Source of the DNA: CAZIZT01 sp964544085
GTDB lineage: Bacteria > Campylobacterota_A > Desulfurellia > Desulfurellales > Hippeaceae
Direction: 5' to 3'
Assembly (NCBI GenBank): GCA_964544085.1
Contig: CAZIZT010000018.1
Span: forward strand, 59,869-123,868
Length of the DNA: 64,000 nucleotides
Positions 1 through 8,476 of the stretch are shown here, one piece after another (position 1 is the first letter of the stretch; every line of letters begins with the position of its first letter). The translations under genes were made by a program, and so were the position numbers. Under the pieces are notes generated by a model. That model was not told the DNA's origin. It saw only the letters and a list, made by a program, of their open reading frames with translations, and ran no database searches.

Positions 1-884
1 TAGTGTATGGTGATGACCTCTAAATGCTCGATACCGTTTTTTAAGTCCCTCTCAATGGATTCGATAATATCATGAGCCTTTTCCATGCTCTTTTCCTTGA
101 TCTGAAGCACAATGTCGGCAATGTAAATACTGCCAGCCTTTCGTATGAAAAGGGTTTCTACATCCTCAACCTGCGGATGAGCTTCGATAATCAATCTGGC
201 TTTGTTTATTAGAGAGGCATCCACAGACGCATCAAGCAATGTGAATATCGCGTCCTTGATGATGCCGTAAGCTTCATGGAAGATGGTTAACACTATAACA
301 ATGACTGCTATTTTCTGGGCATATGGTACCCTGTAGTAGCCAAGTATTATGCCTAAAATGGCAATTAGAGTTGTACCAAGATCACCCAGCCAGTTGAGCA
401 GATCGGTTTTTACGCCCGGTGAATTCAGCTTTTTTGATGAGCGCATCTCGAGATAGGCAAAACCAGCCTGAACCAGCAGAACGATCACAAGAAAGGGTAG
501 GGTAACACCGATATGCTCCACCGGCTGAGTATGGTGTGCGAATACAACCTGTCGGATAATTTGATAGCCGGCATAGAGGATAGCTATACCGCCTGCAAGA
601 GCAGCCAGATCTTCAAGCTTATGCATACCCATGGGAAAGCGTCGCGTTTTCTTGCCAGCTAATTTGATCGATGCGTATATGAGTATTGAGCCCACAACAT
701 CTGATAGGCTGTGAATACCGTCGGCTATTATAACACTTGTTGAGGTAATGCTGCCAACGACAAGCTTGGCGGCAGCCATCAGGCTGTTCAGGAGTGTGGA
801 TGCGAGCAACCAGAACTCTTTCTGCTGCTGTGTGGCGGATGTGGTTTCTTCAGTGTTGAACTTTTCGGAAACCATAAGCTGCAT
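1..884 (-). CDS. Cation diffusion facilitator (CDF) metal transporter, 3' end beyond the window
   Basis: The reverse strand is open from an ATG at 884 (alternative in-frame ATG at 875) to the window edge, giving 294 codons without a stop. The protein has several hydrophobic segments and then a soluble tail resembling the CDF C-terminal cytoplasmic domain (about residues 210-294). The metal-site motif in TM2 is HSLSD (H58, D62). The equivalent TM5 site reads NWLGD, so an asparagine stands where many zinc CDFs have histidine, which makes metal specificity uncertain. CDF proteins export divalent metals by proton antiport across the inner membrane. It is divergent from the acetate permease. Family assignment is confident; the C-terminus is missing. 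Confidence 0.9.
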   Translation of the reverse strand, partial: MQLMVSEKFNTEETTSATQQQKEFWLLASTLLNSLMAAAKLVVGSITSTSVIIADGIHSLSDVVGSILIYASIKLAGKKTRRFPMGMHKLEDLAALAGGIAILYAGYQIIRQVVFAHHTQPVEHIGVTLPFLVIVLLVQAGFAYLEMRSSKKLNSPGVKTDLLNWLGDLGTTLIAILGIILGYYRVPYAQKIAVIVIVLTIFHEAYGIIKDAIFTLLDASVDASLINKARLIIEAHPQVEDVETLFIRKAGSIYIADIVLQIKEKSMEKAHDIIESIERDLKNGIEHLEVITIH

Positions 885-891
885 GGTATCC

Positions 892-907
892 AAATTTGAT
901 CAATTTT
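892..907. promoter_or_regulatory. Near-palindrome with TTGATCAA core, possible operator
   Basis: A 16-nt near-perfect palindrome (aaatttgatcaatttt) lies just upstream of the CDF start and about 110 nt before the acetate permease. Its TTGAT/ATCAA half-sites overlap instead of being 4 nt apart as in a true FNR box, so it is not a clean match to the operator at 2276-2289. Function is a guess. Confidence 0.25.
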
Positions 908-960
908 CAAGTAATTTAAGCTTGGATCACTATTCTTCGCTTTGAAAATTTGTTTCTATT

Positions 961-977
961 GTGGGGCGCTTTCTGCT
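961..977 (+). promoter_or_regulatory. Possible sigma54 (-24/-12) promoter of the acetate permease
   Basis: TGG and TGCT elements with GG-N10-GC spacing and an internal CG partly match the sigma54 consensus, 38 nt before the permease ATG. Several consensus positions are missed and no enhancer site is evident, so this is a weak call. Confidence 0.2.
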
Positions 978-1014
978 ATTATGCTGTGAAATCTGGTTAT
1001 TGGAGGTGTTTGTT

Positions 1015-1602
1015 ATGCAGGATCAGAGCAGGCAGCCTTACGCTAATCCTGGTCCAGCCGGACTGATGGTTCTTGCTTTTTATCTGGCAGCTTTATGGCC
1101 TGTGGCGACACATCAGGCGCCACATTCCATGGCTAATGTGCTTATTGCCCTTGGTTTTGCGGGCGGTGTTGTACAGTTTACTGCTGGCATCATTGATTTA
1201 AGAAACGGTGAGATTATGACGGGCAACATTATGCTTGCTTTTAGTGCATTTATGTGGCTTGGTTTCTGGGAATTTTTAGGCAAGGCACTTGGTTTCATAC
1301 CGCACAACACCACGATTGTTGATGGCTGGGTTTTTATAGTAATGGGTACACTCATGTGCGGATTTACTATTGGCCACCTGAAGGCGCCGAAGATAGCATT
1401 CTGGTTTATGATCTTCACTGACATATTCTTTCTTTCAGCAGGCATTTTCTTCCTTACGCTTAAGCCGTTTTTCTGGTTTATAGCCGGATGGAGCTTGCCG
1501 TTTGTGGTATTTACCGTCCTCTGGATGGTGTTTGGCATAGTTCTAAACGGTGTTTTTGGGCGTCCAGTAGTTCCTATGGGAAAGCCTTTTATTCAGGAGT
1601 AG
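1015..1602 (+). CDS. Acetate/succinate uptake permease, GPR1/FUN34/YaaH (AceTr) family
   Basis: A 195-residue integral membrane protein with six hydrophobic segments. Near the N-terminus it has NPGPAGL (about residues 11-17), a variant of the NPAPLGL signature of the AceTr family (E. coli SatP). The family takes up acetate and other small carboxylates across the inner membrane. I chose ATG 1015 because GGAGGTG lies 7-8 nt upstream; an in-frame GTG at 961 would add 18 unlikely residues. It stands alone between the divergent CDF gene and the convergent CRP/FNR regulator. The presence of this permease suggests acetate is a real carbon source. Confidence 0.9.
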   Translation: MQDQSRQPYANPGPAGLMVLAFYLAALWPVATHQAPHSMANVLIALGFAGGVVQFTAGIIDLRNGEIMTGNIMLAFSAFMWLGFWEFLGKALGFIPHNTTIVDGWVFIVMGTLMCGFTIGHLKAPKIAFWFMIFTDIFFLSAGIFFLTLKPFFWFIAGWSLPFVVFTVLWMVFGIVLNGVFGRPVVPMGKPFIQE

Positions 1603-1613
1603 GGCAAAGCGCC

Positions 1614-2273
1614 TTACTCCTCCTTCAGTATCCTTATCTTCTTGCCCTCCATTTCTATGTAACCATCGTTGGAGAGCTGTTTTAGGACCCTTGAGAAGGT
1701 TTCAGGGGCAATGCCAAGAAGGAGTGCTATCTCTTGCTTTGGTATATTTAGTTCCACTACGTTGCTCTCGGTGCTTCGCAGACTTTTCAGGTAGTTCAGG
1801 AATTTCGTCCTTGCGTCCATTATGGATAGATTTTTGATAATATTGGCCATGTAGTTTAGTCGCTGAGCAAAAACGCCAATTAATCTCATTGCGAAGGATG
1901 GATTCTTCTCGATCAGCTCAAACATTCTCTGGGCATCTATGGCCAGCAATACAGAATCTTTTATGGCCATGGCACTAACCGGATACCTGTTGTGTAAAAA
2001 CAGAAGGATCTCTGCGAAAAACTCACCGGGTTCCACAAAATGGATTACGGCTTCTTTACCCTCCTCGTTTGTTTTGAACAGCTTGATGCTACCAGAGACA
2101 AGGAAGTAGACATGCCTGCCTTGTTGATTCTCAAGAAAAATTAGCTCTTTCTTTTTCTTATATACAACACTGGAGATTAAGTCGAGATGCTCTATCAGCT
2201 CACCGGCATCTTCCAGTTTAACTCTATCTATAAAAAAACTAATCGCTTTGGCCTTATCTATCTTTTTCTTCAT
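1614..2273 (-). CDS. CRP/FNR-family transcription regulator without cysteines, probable hcp regulator
   Basis: 219 residues: N-terminal cyclic-nucleotide-binding-like beta-barrel (about 25-120), dimerisation helix (about 125-155) and C-terminal winged HTH (about 172-215). The recognition helix reads ETFSRVLK, with E191, S194 and R195 matching the E--SR pattern by which FNR reads TTGAT half-sites. The protein contains no cysteine, so it cannot carry an FNR-type iron-sulfur cluster. Cysteine-free family members (DNR, NnrR, HcpR) sense NO through heme or other means. It is divergent from hcp, and a perfect TTGAT-N4-ATCAA box sits between the two, so control of hcp and of itself is likely. The ligand is inferred, not shown. 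Confidence 0.9.
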   Translation of the reverse strand: MKKKIDKAKAISFFIDRVKLEDAGELIEHLDLISSVVYKKKKELIFLENQQGRHVYFLVSGSIKLFKTNEEGKEAVIHFVEPGEFFAEILLFLHNRYPVSAMAIKDSVLLAIDAQRMFELIEKNPSFAMRLIGVFAQRLNYMANIIKNLSIMDARTKFLNYLKSLRSTESNVVELNIPKQEIALLLGIAPETFSRVLKQLSNDGYIEMEGKKIRILKEE

Positions 2274-2275
2274 CT

Positions 2276-2289
2276 TTGATCTGGATCAA
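2276..2289. promoter_or_regulatory. FNR-type operator TTGAT-N4-ATCAA
   Basis: The sequence TTGATCTGGATCAA is an exact match to the FNR/DNR consensus. Its centre (2282.5) lies about 40 nt upstream of the start site expected from the hcp -10 at 2310-2315, the normal class II activator position. For the divergent regulator gene the box falls in the 5' leader, just before the ATG, where binding should block transcription. Confidence 0.8.
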
Positions 2290-2307
2290 TTAAACTTCCA
2301 AAAAACA

Positions 2308-2336
2308 AGTATAAACTGCGCCGTAGAAAAAATCAA
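2308..2336 (-). promoter_or_regulatory. Sigma70-like promoter of the CRP/FNR regulator
   Basis: On the minus strand the -35 is TTGATT (2331-2336) and the -10 is TATACT (2308-2313), separated by 17 nt. The -35 overlaps the hcp Shine-Dalgarno region and the -10 overlaps the hcp -10, so the two promoters face each other and should compete. Confidence 0.6.
2310..2315 (+). promoter_or_regulatory. hcp promoter -10 element
   Basis: TATAAA at 2310-2315 has no good -35, as expected for a promoter that depends on an activator bound at the FNR-type box upstream. The predicted start is near 2322, leaving a leader of about 27 nt that contains the strong AAGGAGGTGAT ribosome site. Confidence 0.5.
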
Positions 2337-2348
2337 GGAGGTGATTAG

Positions 2349-3962
2349 ATGTTCTGTTACCAGTGTCAGGAAACATTAAAAAACAAAGCCTGCACCATAG
2401 GCGGTGTGTGTGGCAAAAACGAAAGGGTTGCCAATCTTGAGGACGTTCTTGTCTATACTGCCAAAGGTGTGGCAGTTGTTGCAAAGAAAGCTGGAGTGGT
2501 TGACAGGCAGGCGGCTCATTTCATTGCAAGGGCGCTTTTTACAACGATAACCAACGTGAATTTCGATGAGGATAGAATTGCTGACTCCATCAGAGAAGGT
2601 TTGAGAATCAGGGATGAGCTCAAAAAGACACACTCTGTTAGCGGTGATCTGCACGATTCGGCTACCTGGAGTGGTCAGACCAAGGAGGAGTTTCTTGCCA
2701 AATGGGATGATGCCAGCATTCTTGCCGAAAAGAACGAGGATATACGTTCTTTAAAAGAACTTATGATTTACGGCCTCAAGGGCATTGCGGCTTATGCTGA
2801 TCACGCTATGATTCTCGGCTACGAGGACGATGATGTGTGGAAATTTATGATAGAGGGCCTTGCAGCAACCACAGAAGAGCACTCGGTTGATGAACTGATA
2901 GGGCTCGTCATGAAAACCGGCGAAACGGCTGTTAAAGTGATGGCTCTGCTTGATAGGGCTAATACCGAGACATATGGTCACCCGGAGATTACTGAAGTGA
3001 ATATAGGCGTTAGAAACAATCCGGGTATCCTTATATCAGGTCATGACCTGAAGGATATGGAGGAACTGCTTGAACAGACCAAGGGCACCGGAGTGGATGT
3101 TTACACCCATGGTGAGATGCTTCCTGCAAACTACTACCCTGCATTCAAGAAATACGACCACTTCGTAGGCAATTACGGCAATGCATGGTGGCTTCAGGAT
3201 AAAGAGTTTGAAGCTTTTAACGGTCCAATAGTGATGACAACCAACTGCCTTGTGCCGCCGAAGCAATCCTACAAAGAGAGGGTGTTTACAACGGGTAATG
3301 TAGGTTTTCCTGGCGTGAAGCACATACCTGACAGAAAGGATGGGCAGCCGAAGGATTTCTCCGAAGTGATAGAGATGGCAAAGAAATGCCCACCACCAAA
3401 AGAGATAGAAAAGGGCAAGATCGTGGGTGGTTTTGCTCATGAGCAGGTATTCAAACTCGCCGACAAGGTAGTTGATGCTGTAAAGTCAGGAGCTATAAGG
3501 AAGTTTGTTGTTATGGCTGGATGTGACGGCCGTCACAAGTCGAGGGAGTACTATACAGAGTTTGCCAAAAAACTGCCAAAAGATACGGTTATATTGACTG
3601 CCGGTTGTGCCAAATTCCGTTACAACAAGCTGAACCTGGGTGATATCAACGGTATTCCACGTGTGCTTGATGCAGGTCAGTGTAACGATAGCTATTCACT
3701 TGCTGTTATTGCTCTTAAGCTGAAAGAGATATTTGACCTCAATGATATCAATGAGCTGCCTATTGCTTACAACATCGCCTGGTACGAGCAAAAAGCTGTG
3801 GCTGTTCTCCTTGCCCTGCTGTACCTGGGTGTTAAGAATATTAAGCTCGGTCCTACACTCCCTGCATTTGTCTCCCCCAATGTGCTGAAGGTGCTCGTTG
3901 AGCAGTTCAACATCACAACAATCAGCGATGTTGACAGCGATATGAAGGAGCTCATCGGTTAG
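2349..3962 (+). CDS. hcp: Hybrid-cluster protein (hydroxylamine reductase), class I
   Basis: 537 residues. N-terminal cysteines C3, C6, C15 and C21 (C-X2-C-X8-C-X5-C) fit the class I pattern of strict anaerobes, which binds a [4Fe-4S] cluster. The C-terminal half carries the conserved hybrid-cluster region (VMAGCDGRHKSREYY, then LTAGCAKFRYNKL). Hcp reduces hydroxylamine in vitro; in cells it is a high-affinity NO reductase or S-nitrosylase that handles nitrosative stress. The ribosome site AAGGAGGTGAT is very strong. It is monocistronic, controlled by the TTGAT-N4-ATCAA box and ended by the terminator at 4044-4088. Confidence 0.98.
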   Translation: MFCYQCQETLKNKACTIGGVCGKNERVANLEDVLVYTAKGVAVVAKKAGVVDRQAAHFIARALFTTITNVNFDEDRIADSIREGLRIRDELKKTHSVSGDLHDSATWSGQTKEEFLAKWDDASILAEKNEDIRSLKELMIYGLKGIAAYADHAMILGYEDDDVWKFMIEGLAATTEEHSVDELIGLVMKTGETAVKVMALLDRANTETYGHPEITEVNIGVRNNPGILISGHDLKDMEELLEQTKGTGVDVYTHGEMLPANYYPAFKKYDHFVGNYGNAWWLQDKEFEAFNGPIVMTTNCLVPPKQSYKERVFTTGNVGFPGVKHIPDRKDGQPKDFSEVIEMAKKCPPPKEIEKGKIVGGFAHEQVFKLADKVVDAVKSGAIRKFVVMAGCDGRHKSREYYTEFAKKLPKDTVILTAGCAKFRYNKLNLGDINGIPRVLDAGQCNDSYSLAVIALKLKEIFDLNDINELPIAYNIAWYEQKAVAVLLALLYLGVKNIKLGPTLPAFVSPNVLKVLVEQFNITTISDVDSDMKELIG

Positions 3963-4043
3963 GATTATCTCTTTAATTGCGGGTGGGAGAGACCTGCTTT
4001 TTTAGGGTTTTTTGTTCTGCAAAGGGGGAGCAGGCTTCGGTAA

Positions 4044-4088
4044 GGCAGAGAAGGCGGTTCAAAATACACCGCCTTCTCTGCCATTTTT
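4044..4088 (+). terminator. Intrinsic terminator after hcp
   Basis: A perfect 15-bp stem (4044-4058 with 4068-4082) with a 9-nt loop is followed by ATTTTT. It separates hcp from the convergent DUF445 gene. On the minus strand the hairpin lacks a T-run, so it mainly serves hcp. Confidence 0.9.
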
Positions 4089-5372
4089 CTAAAGTGACGA
4101 TATTGCTATCTCTATGATTCCTATTAGAAAGCCGAGTATTCCACCAAAGATGTTTATATGGGTAAACTGATCCTTGCTTATATTCAGCACCACATCCTCT
4201 ATCTCGGCAATATCCAACTTTTGCAGTTTCTGGCGGGCAAGCTGGGCTATATCAAATGAGAAAATCATTTCACTCTCCTTTTTTATCACATACAGCAGGC
4301 TGTTAACCGCCATTGAAGGGAGTTTAGAGAGTAGCTCAGGTTTTAGTTTTTCCACGATGTCAGCAAATGTGTGTGTTTCAAGGAAGTTGAATAGTATTTC
4401 TGTCAGTTGTGTTGCAAGGGAATGTTTGTCTACGGATTTTATGGCATTATCTATTATCCTTTCTTTTAGATTTATCCGTTCAGCCAACCTTGCTACCTCA
4501 TCGGCTATTTTTCTTTTTACATCATTAAGGCTTCCGAGATTCAACGAGAGCACTATCTCTTCGAGTTTCCTGTTTAGAATCTGATTATCTATAGCCTTCT
4601 GAACATTTTGTGCAGTTTTGGTTCTAATTACCTCATCTTTTAGGAGTGACTGGACCTCAAGAACAATTGTGTTGATTATTCGTTCGTTATCCTCCACCAG
4701 TGGCGCAATGAACGACAGAAACGTGGCTGTTATGGTGTTTGACTCGGTAGCGTATCTCTCAATTGCCTCTATCAATTTTTTGCGTATCAGAGTTCTGACT
4801 TCCGGTGTGTCGACCGTTTCGCTTAAACGGTTCAGGGCTTCCGTGGCGAGTCTGAATGAGAGCTTTTCTATAGCCTTTTCTGTTTCTTTTGGCAGTATAT
4901 CCGAGAGTCTGATATCGGTATCAATGCTTGAAAGTGCATTGAAAACGAAATAATCGATATCCAGTTGAACATTTTTTAGCTTTTCTCTAATAATTGAGTC
5001 CAGATTGGCATCCAGAAAAGCTTCTATATGATTTTGAATTCTTTTTTTGTTCAGATTGAGTGATGAAACCTTTCTGGAGAGAAAGGAGTTGAGCGTTCTT
5101 TGCGCAAAATCGTAGAGAAACTGCCTGTTTTTCTTTTTGTAGATGTATCGTACAATGTCTTTTTTATTGATTACACGGTTTGCCACTACCTCTGCTATTT
5201 TGTCGACAAGCTCATCCCTTTTTTTGGGTATGAGACCGGGCGTGAACGGCACCTTGAAACCGAAGATGTAGTAGGGTTTGCGCGGCAGAAAGAGCATTTT
5301 TATAGCCACGTAGTTGGTGAAGTAACCGATGAATGCGCCTATAAACGGAAGGCTCAGTAGCTCTAAGTTCAT
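4089..5372 (-). CDS. DUF445 family membrane protein
   Basis: 427 residues. The N-terminus (LPFIGAFIGYFTNYVAIKML, then PFTPGLIPKKR) is the hallmark of DUF445 (YheB/YjiN-like) proteins. A long helical middle follows, and the C-terminus has a second hydrophobic segment (FGGILGFLIGIIEIAI). The protein probably sits in the inner membrane with its helical part in the periplasm or cytoplasm; the family has no firm biochemical role. Its ATG overlaps the dnaJ stop by 4 nt (ATGA), so it is translationally coupled to the last chaperone gene. That makes it a likely heat-shock membrane protein. Confidence 0.88.
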   Translation of the reverse strand: MNLELLSLPFIGAFIGYFTNYVAIKMLFLPRKPYYIFGFKVPFTPGLIPKKRDELVDKIAEVVANRVINKKDIVRYIYKKKNRQFLYDFAQRTLNSFLSRKVSSLNLNKKRIQNHIEAFLDANLDSIIREKLKNVQLDIDYFVFNALSSIDTDIRLSDILPKETEKAIEKLSFRLATEALNRLSETVDTPEVRTLIRKKLIEAIERYATESNTITATFLSFIAPLVEDNERIINTIVLEVQSLLKDEVIRTKTAQNVQKAIDNQILNRKLEEIVLSLNLGSLNDVKRKIADEVARLAERINLKERIIDNAIKSVDKHSLATQLTEILFNFLETHTFADIVEKLKPELLSKLPSMAVNSLLYVIKKESEMIFSFDIAQLARQKLQKLDIAEIEDVVLNISKDQFTHINIFGGILGFLIGIIEIAISSL

Positions 5373-6475
5373 TTGCCAAAAAAGTTTTTGAATTTATCAA
5401 GGATGGAGCTTTTCTCTTCTGGGTTTTCTCCTGACTCTTTTGCAAACTCTTTTAGCAGCTCTTTCTGTTTGTCTGTAAGCTTTTTTGGTATTTGCACCCT
5501 TACTGTTACTATCTGATCACCGCGCGATCCCGACAACTCCACACCTTTGTGTTTTATGGTAAATCGGGTGTTTGGCTGGGTGCCTGGCGGTATATAGAGC
5601 TCGTGTTCCCCCCATATTGTTGGCACCTTTAGTGTGGCTCCCAGTGCAGCCTGTGTTATTGATATCGGTATCTCTATGTGAATGTCTTTGCCTTTGCGTT
5701 TGAAAAATTCGTGCTCTTTAACCTTGATGTATATGTAAAGATCGCCGTTGGGTCCACCGTTGTAACCGGGATTGCCGTGTCCTGAAACCTTGATAATGTT
5801 GCCTGAGTCTATACCCTGAGCAATCTTAATCCTCAACTTTTCGGTTTTATAGACATAACCTGTCCCACCGCAATTCCTGCATTTGGATGTTATTATCCTG
5901 CCAGCACCGCCACATTTTGGGCATGTTCGCCTTACGGAGAGAAAGCCTTGTGTGTAAACCACCTCACCGGCGCCGCGACAATAGGGACAGGTACTTATAC
6001 CACCTTTTTCGGCACCTGTACCCTTGCATTTGGGACAGATTACCCTCTTTTTGATTTTGATCTCCTTCTCGGCGCCGAATATCGCTTCCTTGAAATCTAT
6101 CGTTAAATCAATGCGGATATCCTCACCCTTGCGTGGCCTTGCTCTTCTGCCTGAGCCATATTCATAGTAATCGCCGAAAAGATCTGAGAAAATGTCGGAG
6201 AAGTGACTGAATATATCCTCGAAGCCACCGGTAAAATCGAAATCGGATGAGTCCATTCCTTCAACTGTACCATATCTGTCGTACTGGGCACGCTTCTGTG
6301 GATCGGACAGAACCGAGTAGGCTTCATTTATCTCTTTGAACCGCTCCTCTGCCTCCTTATCGTTTGGGTTTCTGTCTGGATGGTACTTGATGGCGAGTTG
6401 CCTGAAGGCTCTCTTTATTTCTTCGTCAGTTGCATCACGCGATACACCGAGTATCTGATAATAGTCCTTAGCCAT
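5369..6475 (-). CDS. dnaJ: Chaperone DnaJ (Hsp40)
   Basis: 368 residues. J-domain at 1-70 with HPD in YHPDRNPND, then a short Gly/Phe-poor linker rich in Asp and Phe (about 75-110). A zinc-finger domain has four CXXCXGXG-type repeats (about 148-210), followed by the C-terminal substrate-binding and dimerisation domains. DnaJ stimulates DnaK ATPase and delivers unfolded clients. It follows dnaK after a terminator-like hairpin and precedes the overlapping DUF445 gene. GGTGG lies upstream of the ATG. The linker is acidic instead of Gly-rich, a mild departure from E. coli DnaJ. Confidence 0.97.
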   Translation of the reverse strand: MAKDYYQILGVSRDATDEEIKRAFRQLAIKYHPDRNPNDKEAEERFKEINEAYSVLSDPQKRAQYDRYGTVEGMDSSDFDFTGGFEDIFSHFSDIFSDLFGDYYEYGSGRRARPRKGEDIRIDLTIDFKEAIFGAEKEIKIKKRVICPKCKGTGAEKGGISTCPYCRGAGEVVYTQGFLSVRRTCPKCGGAGRIITSKCRNCGGTGYVYKTEKLRIKIAQGIDSGNIIKVSGHGNPGYNGGPNGDLYIYIKVKEHEFFKRKGKDIHIEIPISITQAALGATLKVPTIWGEHELYIPPGTQPNTRFTIKHKGVELSGSRGDQIVTVRVQIPKKLTDKQKELLKEFAKESGENPEEKSSILDKFKNFFGK

Positions 6476-6500
6476 AAGCCTTCGCCACCTTTTTACAAAA

Positions 6501-6538
6501 TAAAAGGGGATTCGTAGTGAATCCCCTTTTATTCGTTT
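6501..6538 (-). terminator. Hairpin between dnaK and dnaJ, terminator or attenuator
   Basis: A 13-bp perfect stem (6501-6513 with 6519-6531) and 5-nt loop is flanked by T-rich sequence on both sides. Read on the minus strand it would end or weaken transcription after dnaK, lowering dnaJ and DUF445 expression. It could also define the 3' end of a processed dnaK mRNA. Confidence 0.75.
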
Positions 6539-6564
6539 TTTTAATCAGCTTACATTAGCATATT

Positions 6565-8475
6565 TTACTTGCTTTGACCACCCTCTTCTTCGACTTCTGC
6601 TTCCACTACATCTTCTTCTTTTTTGCCTTGCTCACCGCCGGCTGCACCCCCTGCAGCTTGTGCTTCTGCCTGGGTTTTCTTATACGCTTCTTCTGCCAGT
6701 TTATGCGACTTCCTTGCTAATTCTTCCATGGCCTTCTCTATTTCTTCTTTGGAGTCGCCTTCCATAGCTTTCTTTGTCTTGGCAATAGCCTCTTCGATTT
6801 CCTTCTTTTCTTCTTCGCTTATCTTGTCTGCAAAGTCTTTCAGGCTCTTTTCTGTTGCGTATACCAGCTGATCAGCCTTGTTGCGTGTTTCGATGAGCTC
6901 TTTTCTTCTTCTATCCTCTTCGGCATGAGCTTCAGCCTCTTTTATCATGCGCTGGATCTCTTCCTCTGTGAGACCCGATGAGGCTGTTATTCTTATAGCC
7001 TGCTCTTTTCCTGTAGCCTTATCCTTTGCCGTGACGTTGAGTATACCGTTTGCGTCTATGTCGAAGGTAACCTCGATCTGCGGCACACCCCTTGGTGCAG
7101 GCGGTATGCCAACCAGCTCAAACTTGCCCAATGTTTTGTTGTCTTTAGCAAGCTCCCTCTCACCCTGCAATACGTGTATTGTAACGGCTGTCTGGTTATC
7201 TTCCGCCGTTGTGAATATCTGGGACTTCCTCGTTGGTATTGTTGTGTTTCTTGGTATGATTTTTGTCATTACACCGCCCAGGGTCTCAATACCCAGAGAT
7301 AGTGGTGTTACATCAAGCAGCAACACATCCTTTACATCACCCTTCAGAACGCCACCCTGAATGGCTGCACCCAGCGCTACTGCCTCGTCCGGGTTGACGT
7401 CCTTTCTGGGCTCTTTACCGAAGAACTCTTTTACAACCTCTCTTATCTTTGGCATTCTCGTCATGCCGCCAACGAGGATAACATGATCGATATCCTTCGG
7501 CTCAAGGCCTGCATCTTTAAGGGCCAATCTACATGGCTCAAGTGTTCTCTGAATGAGGTGATCTACAAGCTGTTCAAATTTTGCTCTTGTTATTTTCATA
7601 ACAAGATGCTTTGGTCCTGATGCGTCTGCCGTTATGAATGGCAGGTTGATTTCTGTCTCAAGAGCACTGGAAAGCTCGATTTTGGCTTTCTCAGCAGCCT
7701 CTTTGAGTCTCTGCAATGCCATAGGATCGGCTTTGAGGTCGATGCCGTTCTCCTTTTTGAACTCCTCGGCAATGTAGTTAATGAGCTCTCTATCGAAGTC
7801 GTCACCGCCAAGGTAGGTATCACCGTTTGTAGCCTTAACCTCAAATACGCCATCACCTATCTCGAGTATGGAAATATCAAAGGTACCACCACCCAGGTCA
7901 TAAACGGCGATTTTGCCCTCTTTCTCTCTGTCCAGACCGAATGCAAGAGATGATGCAGTGGGCTCGTTGATGATCCTCAGAACGTTGAGTCCTGCAATTC
8001 TACCGGCATCCTTTGTTGCCTTTCTCTGGGAGTCATCGAAGTATGCCGGTACTGTGATGACAACATCCGTTATCTTCTCACCCAGATAAGCTTCCGCATC
8101 GGCTTTCAGCTTCTGCAGGATCTTTGCCGATATCTCCTGAGGCGTGTACTCCCTACCATCAATCTTAATTCTGCAGTCACCGTTTGGACCCTCAACAATT
8201 TCGTACGGTAACCTTTTTTTGGCTTCCTGAACCTCTTTGGAGTTGTATCGTCTACCTATGAGTCTTTTAACTGAAAAGATGGTCCTCTTTGGGTTCGTTA
8301 TGGCCTGCCTTTTGGCAGCCTGACCGACAAGTATTTCACCCTTATCCGTGAAAGCAACAACACTGGGTGTTGTGTTTGCTCCCTCGGCATTTGGGATTAC
8401 CTTTGGTTTGCCACCCTCAACGATGGCCATACAAGAGTTGGTTGTTCCTAAATCGATTCCTAAAACCCTTCCCAT
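6565..8475 (-). CDS. dnaK: Chaperone DnaK (Hsp70)
   Basis: 636 residues. Nucleotide-binding domain at 1-380 with GIDLGTTNS phosphate loop and AVYDLGGGTFD phosphate-2 motif; substrate-binding domain at about 390-540; helical lid and a disordered acidic tail (EEDVVEAEVEEEGG). ATP-driven chaperone that works with DnaJ and GrpE in the cytoplasm. The start at 8475 follows AGGAGGA and gives the canonical MGRVLGIDLG; upstream in-frame codons belong to the grpE 3' end read in another frame. Only 1 nt separates the grpE stop from this start. Confidence 0.99.
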   Translation of the reverse strand: MGRVLGIDLGTTNSCMAIVEGGKPKVIPNAEGANTTPSVVAFTDKGEILVGQAAKRQAITNPKRTIFSVKRLIGRRYNSKEVQEAKKRLPYEIVEGPNGDCRIKIDGREYTPQEISAKILQKLKADAEAYLGEKITDVVITVPAYFDDSQRKATKDAGRIAGLNVLRIINEPTASSLAFGLDREKEGKIAVYDLGGGTFDISILEIGDGVFEVKATNGDTYLGGDDFDRELINYIAEEFKKENGIDLKADPMALQRLKEAAEKAKIELSSALETEINLPFITADASGPKHLVMKITRAKFEQLVDHLIQRTLEPCRLALKDAGLEPKDIDHVILVGGMTRMPKIREVVKEFFGKEPRKDVNPDEAVALGAAIQGGVLKGDVKDVLLLDVTPLSLGIETLGGVMTKIIPRNTTIPTRKSQIFTTAEDNQTAVTIHVLQGERELAKDNKTLGKFELVGIPPAPRGVPQIEVTFDIDANGILNVTAKDKATGKEQAIRITASSGLTEEEIQRMIKEAEAHAEEDRRRKELIETRNKADQLVYATEKSLKDFADKISEEEKKEIEEAIAKTKKAMEGDSKEEIEKAMEELARKSHKLAEEAYKKTQAEAQAAGGAAGGEQGKKEEDVVEAEVEEEGGQSK

Positions 8476-8476
8476 A

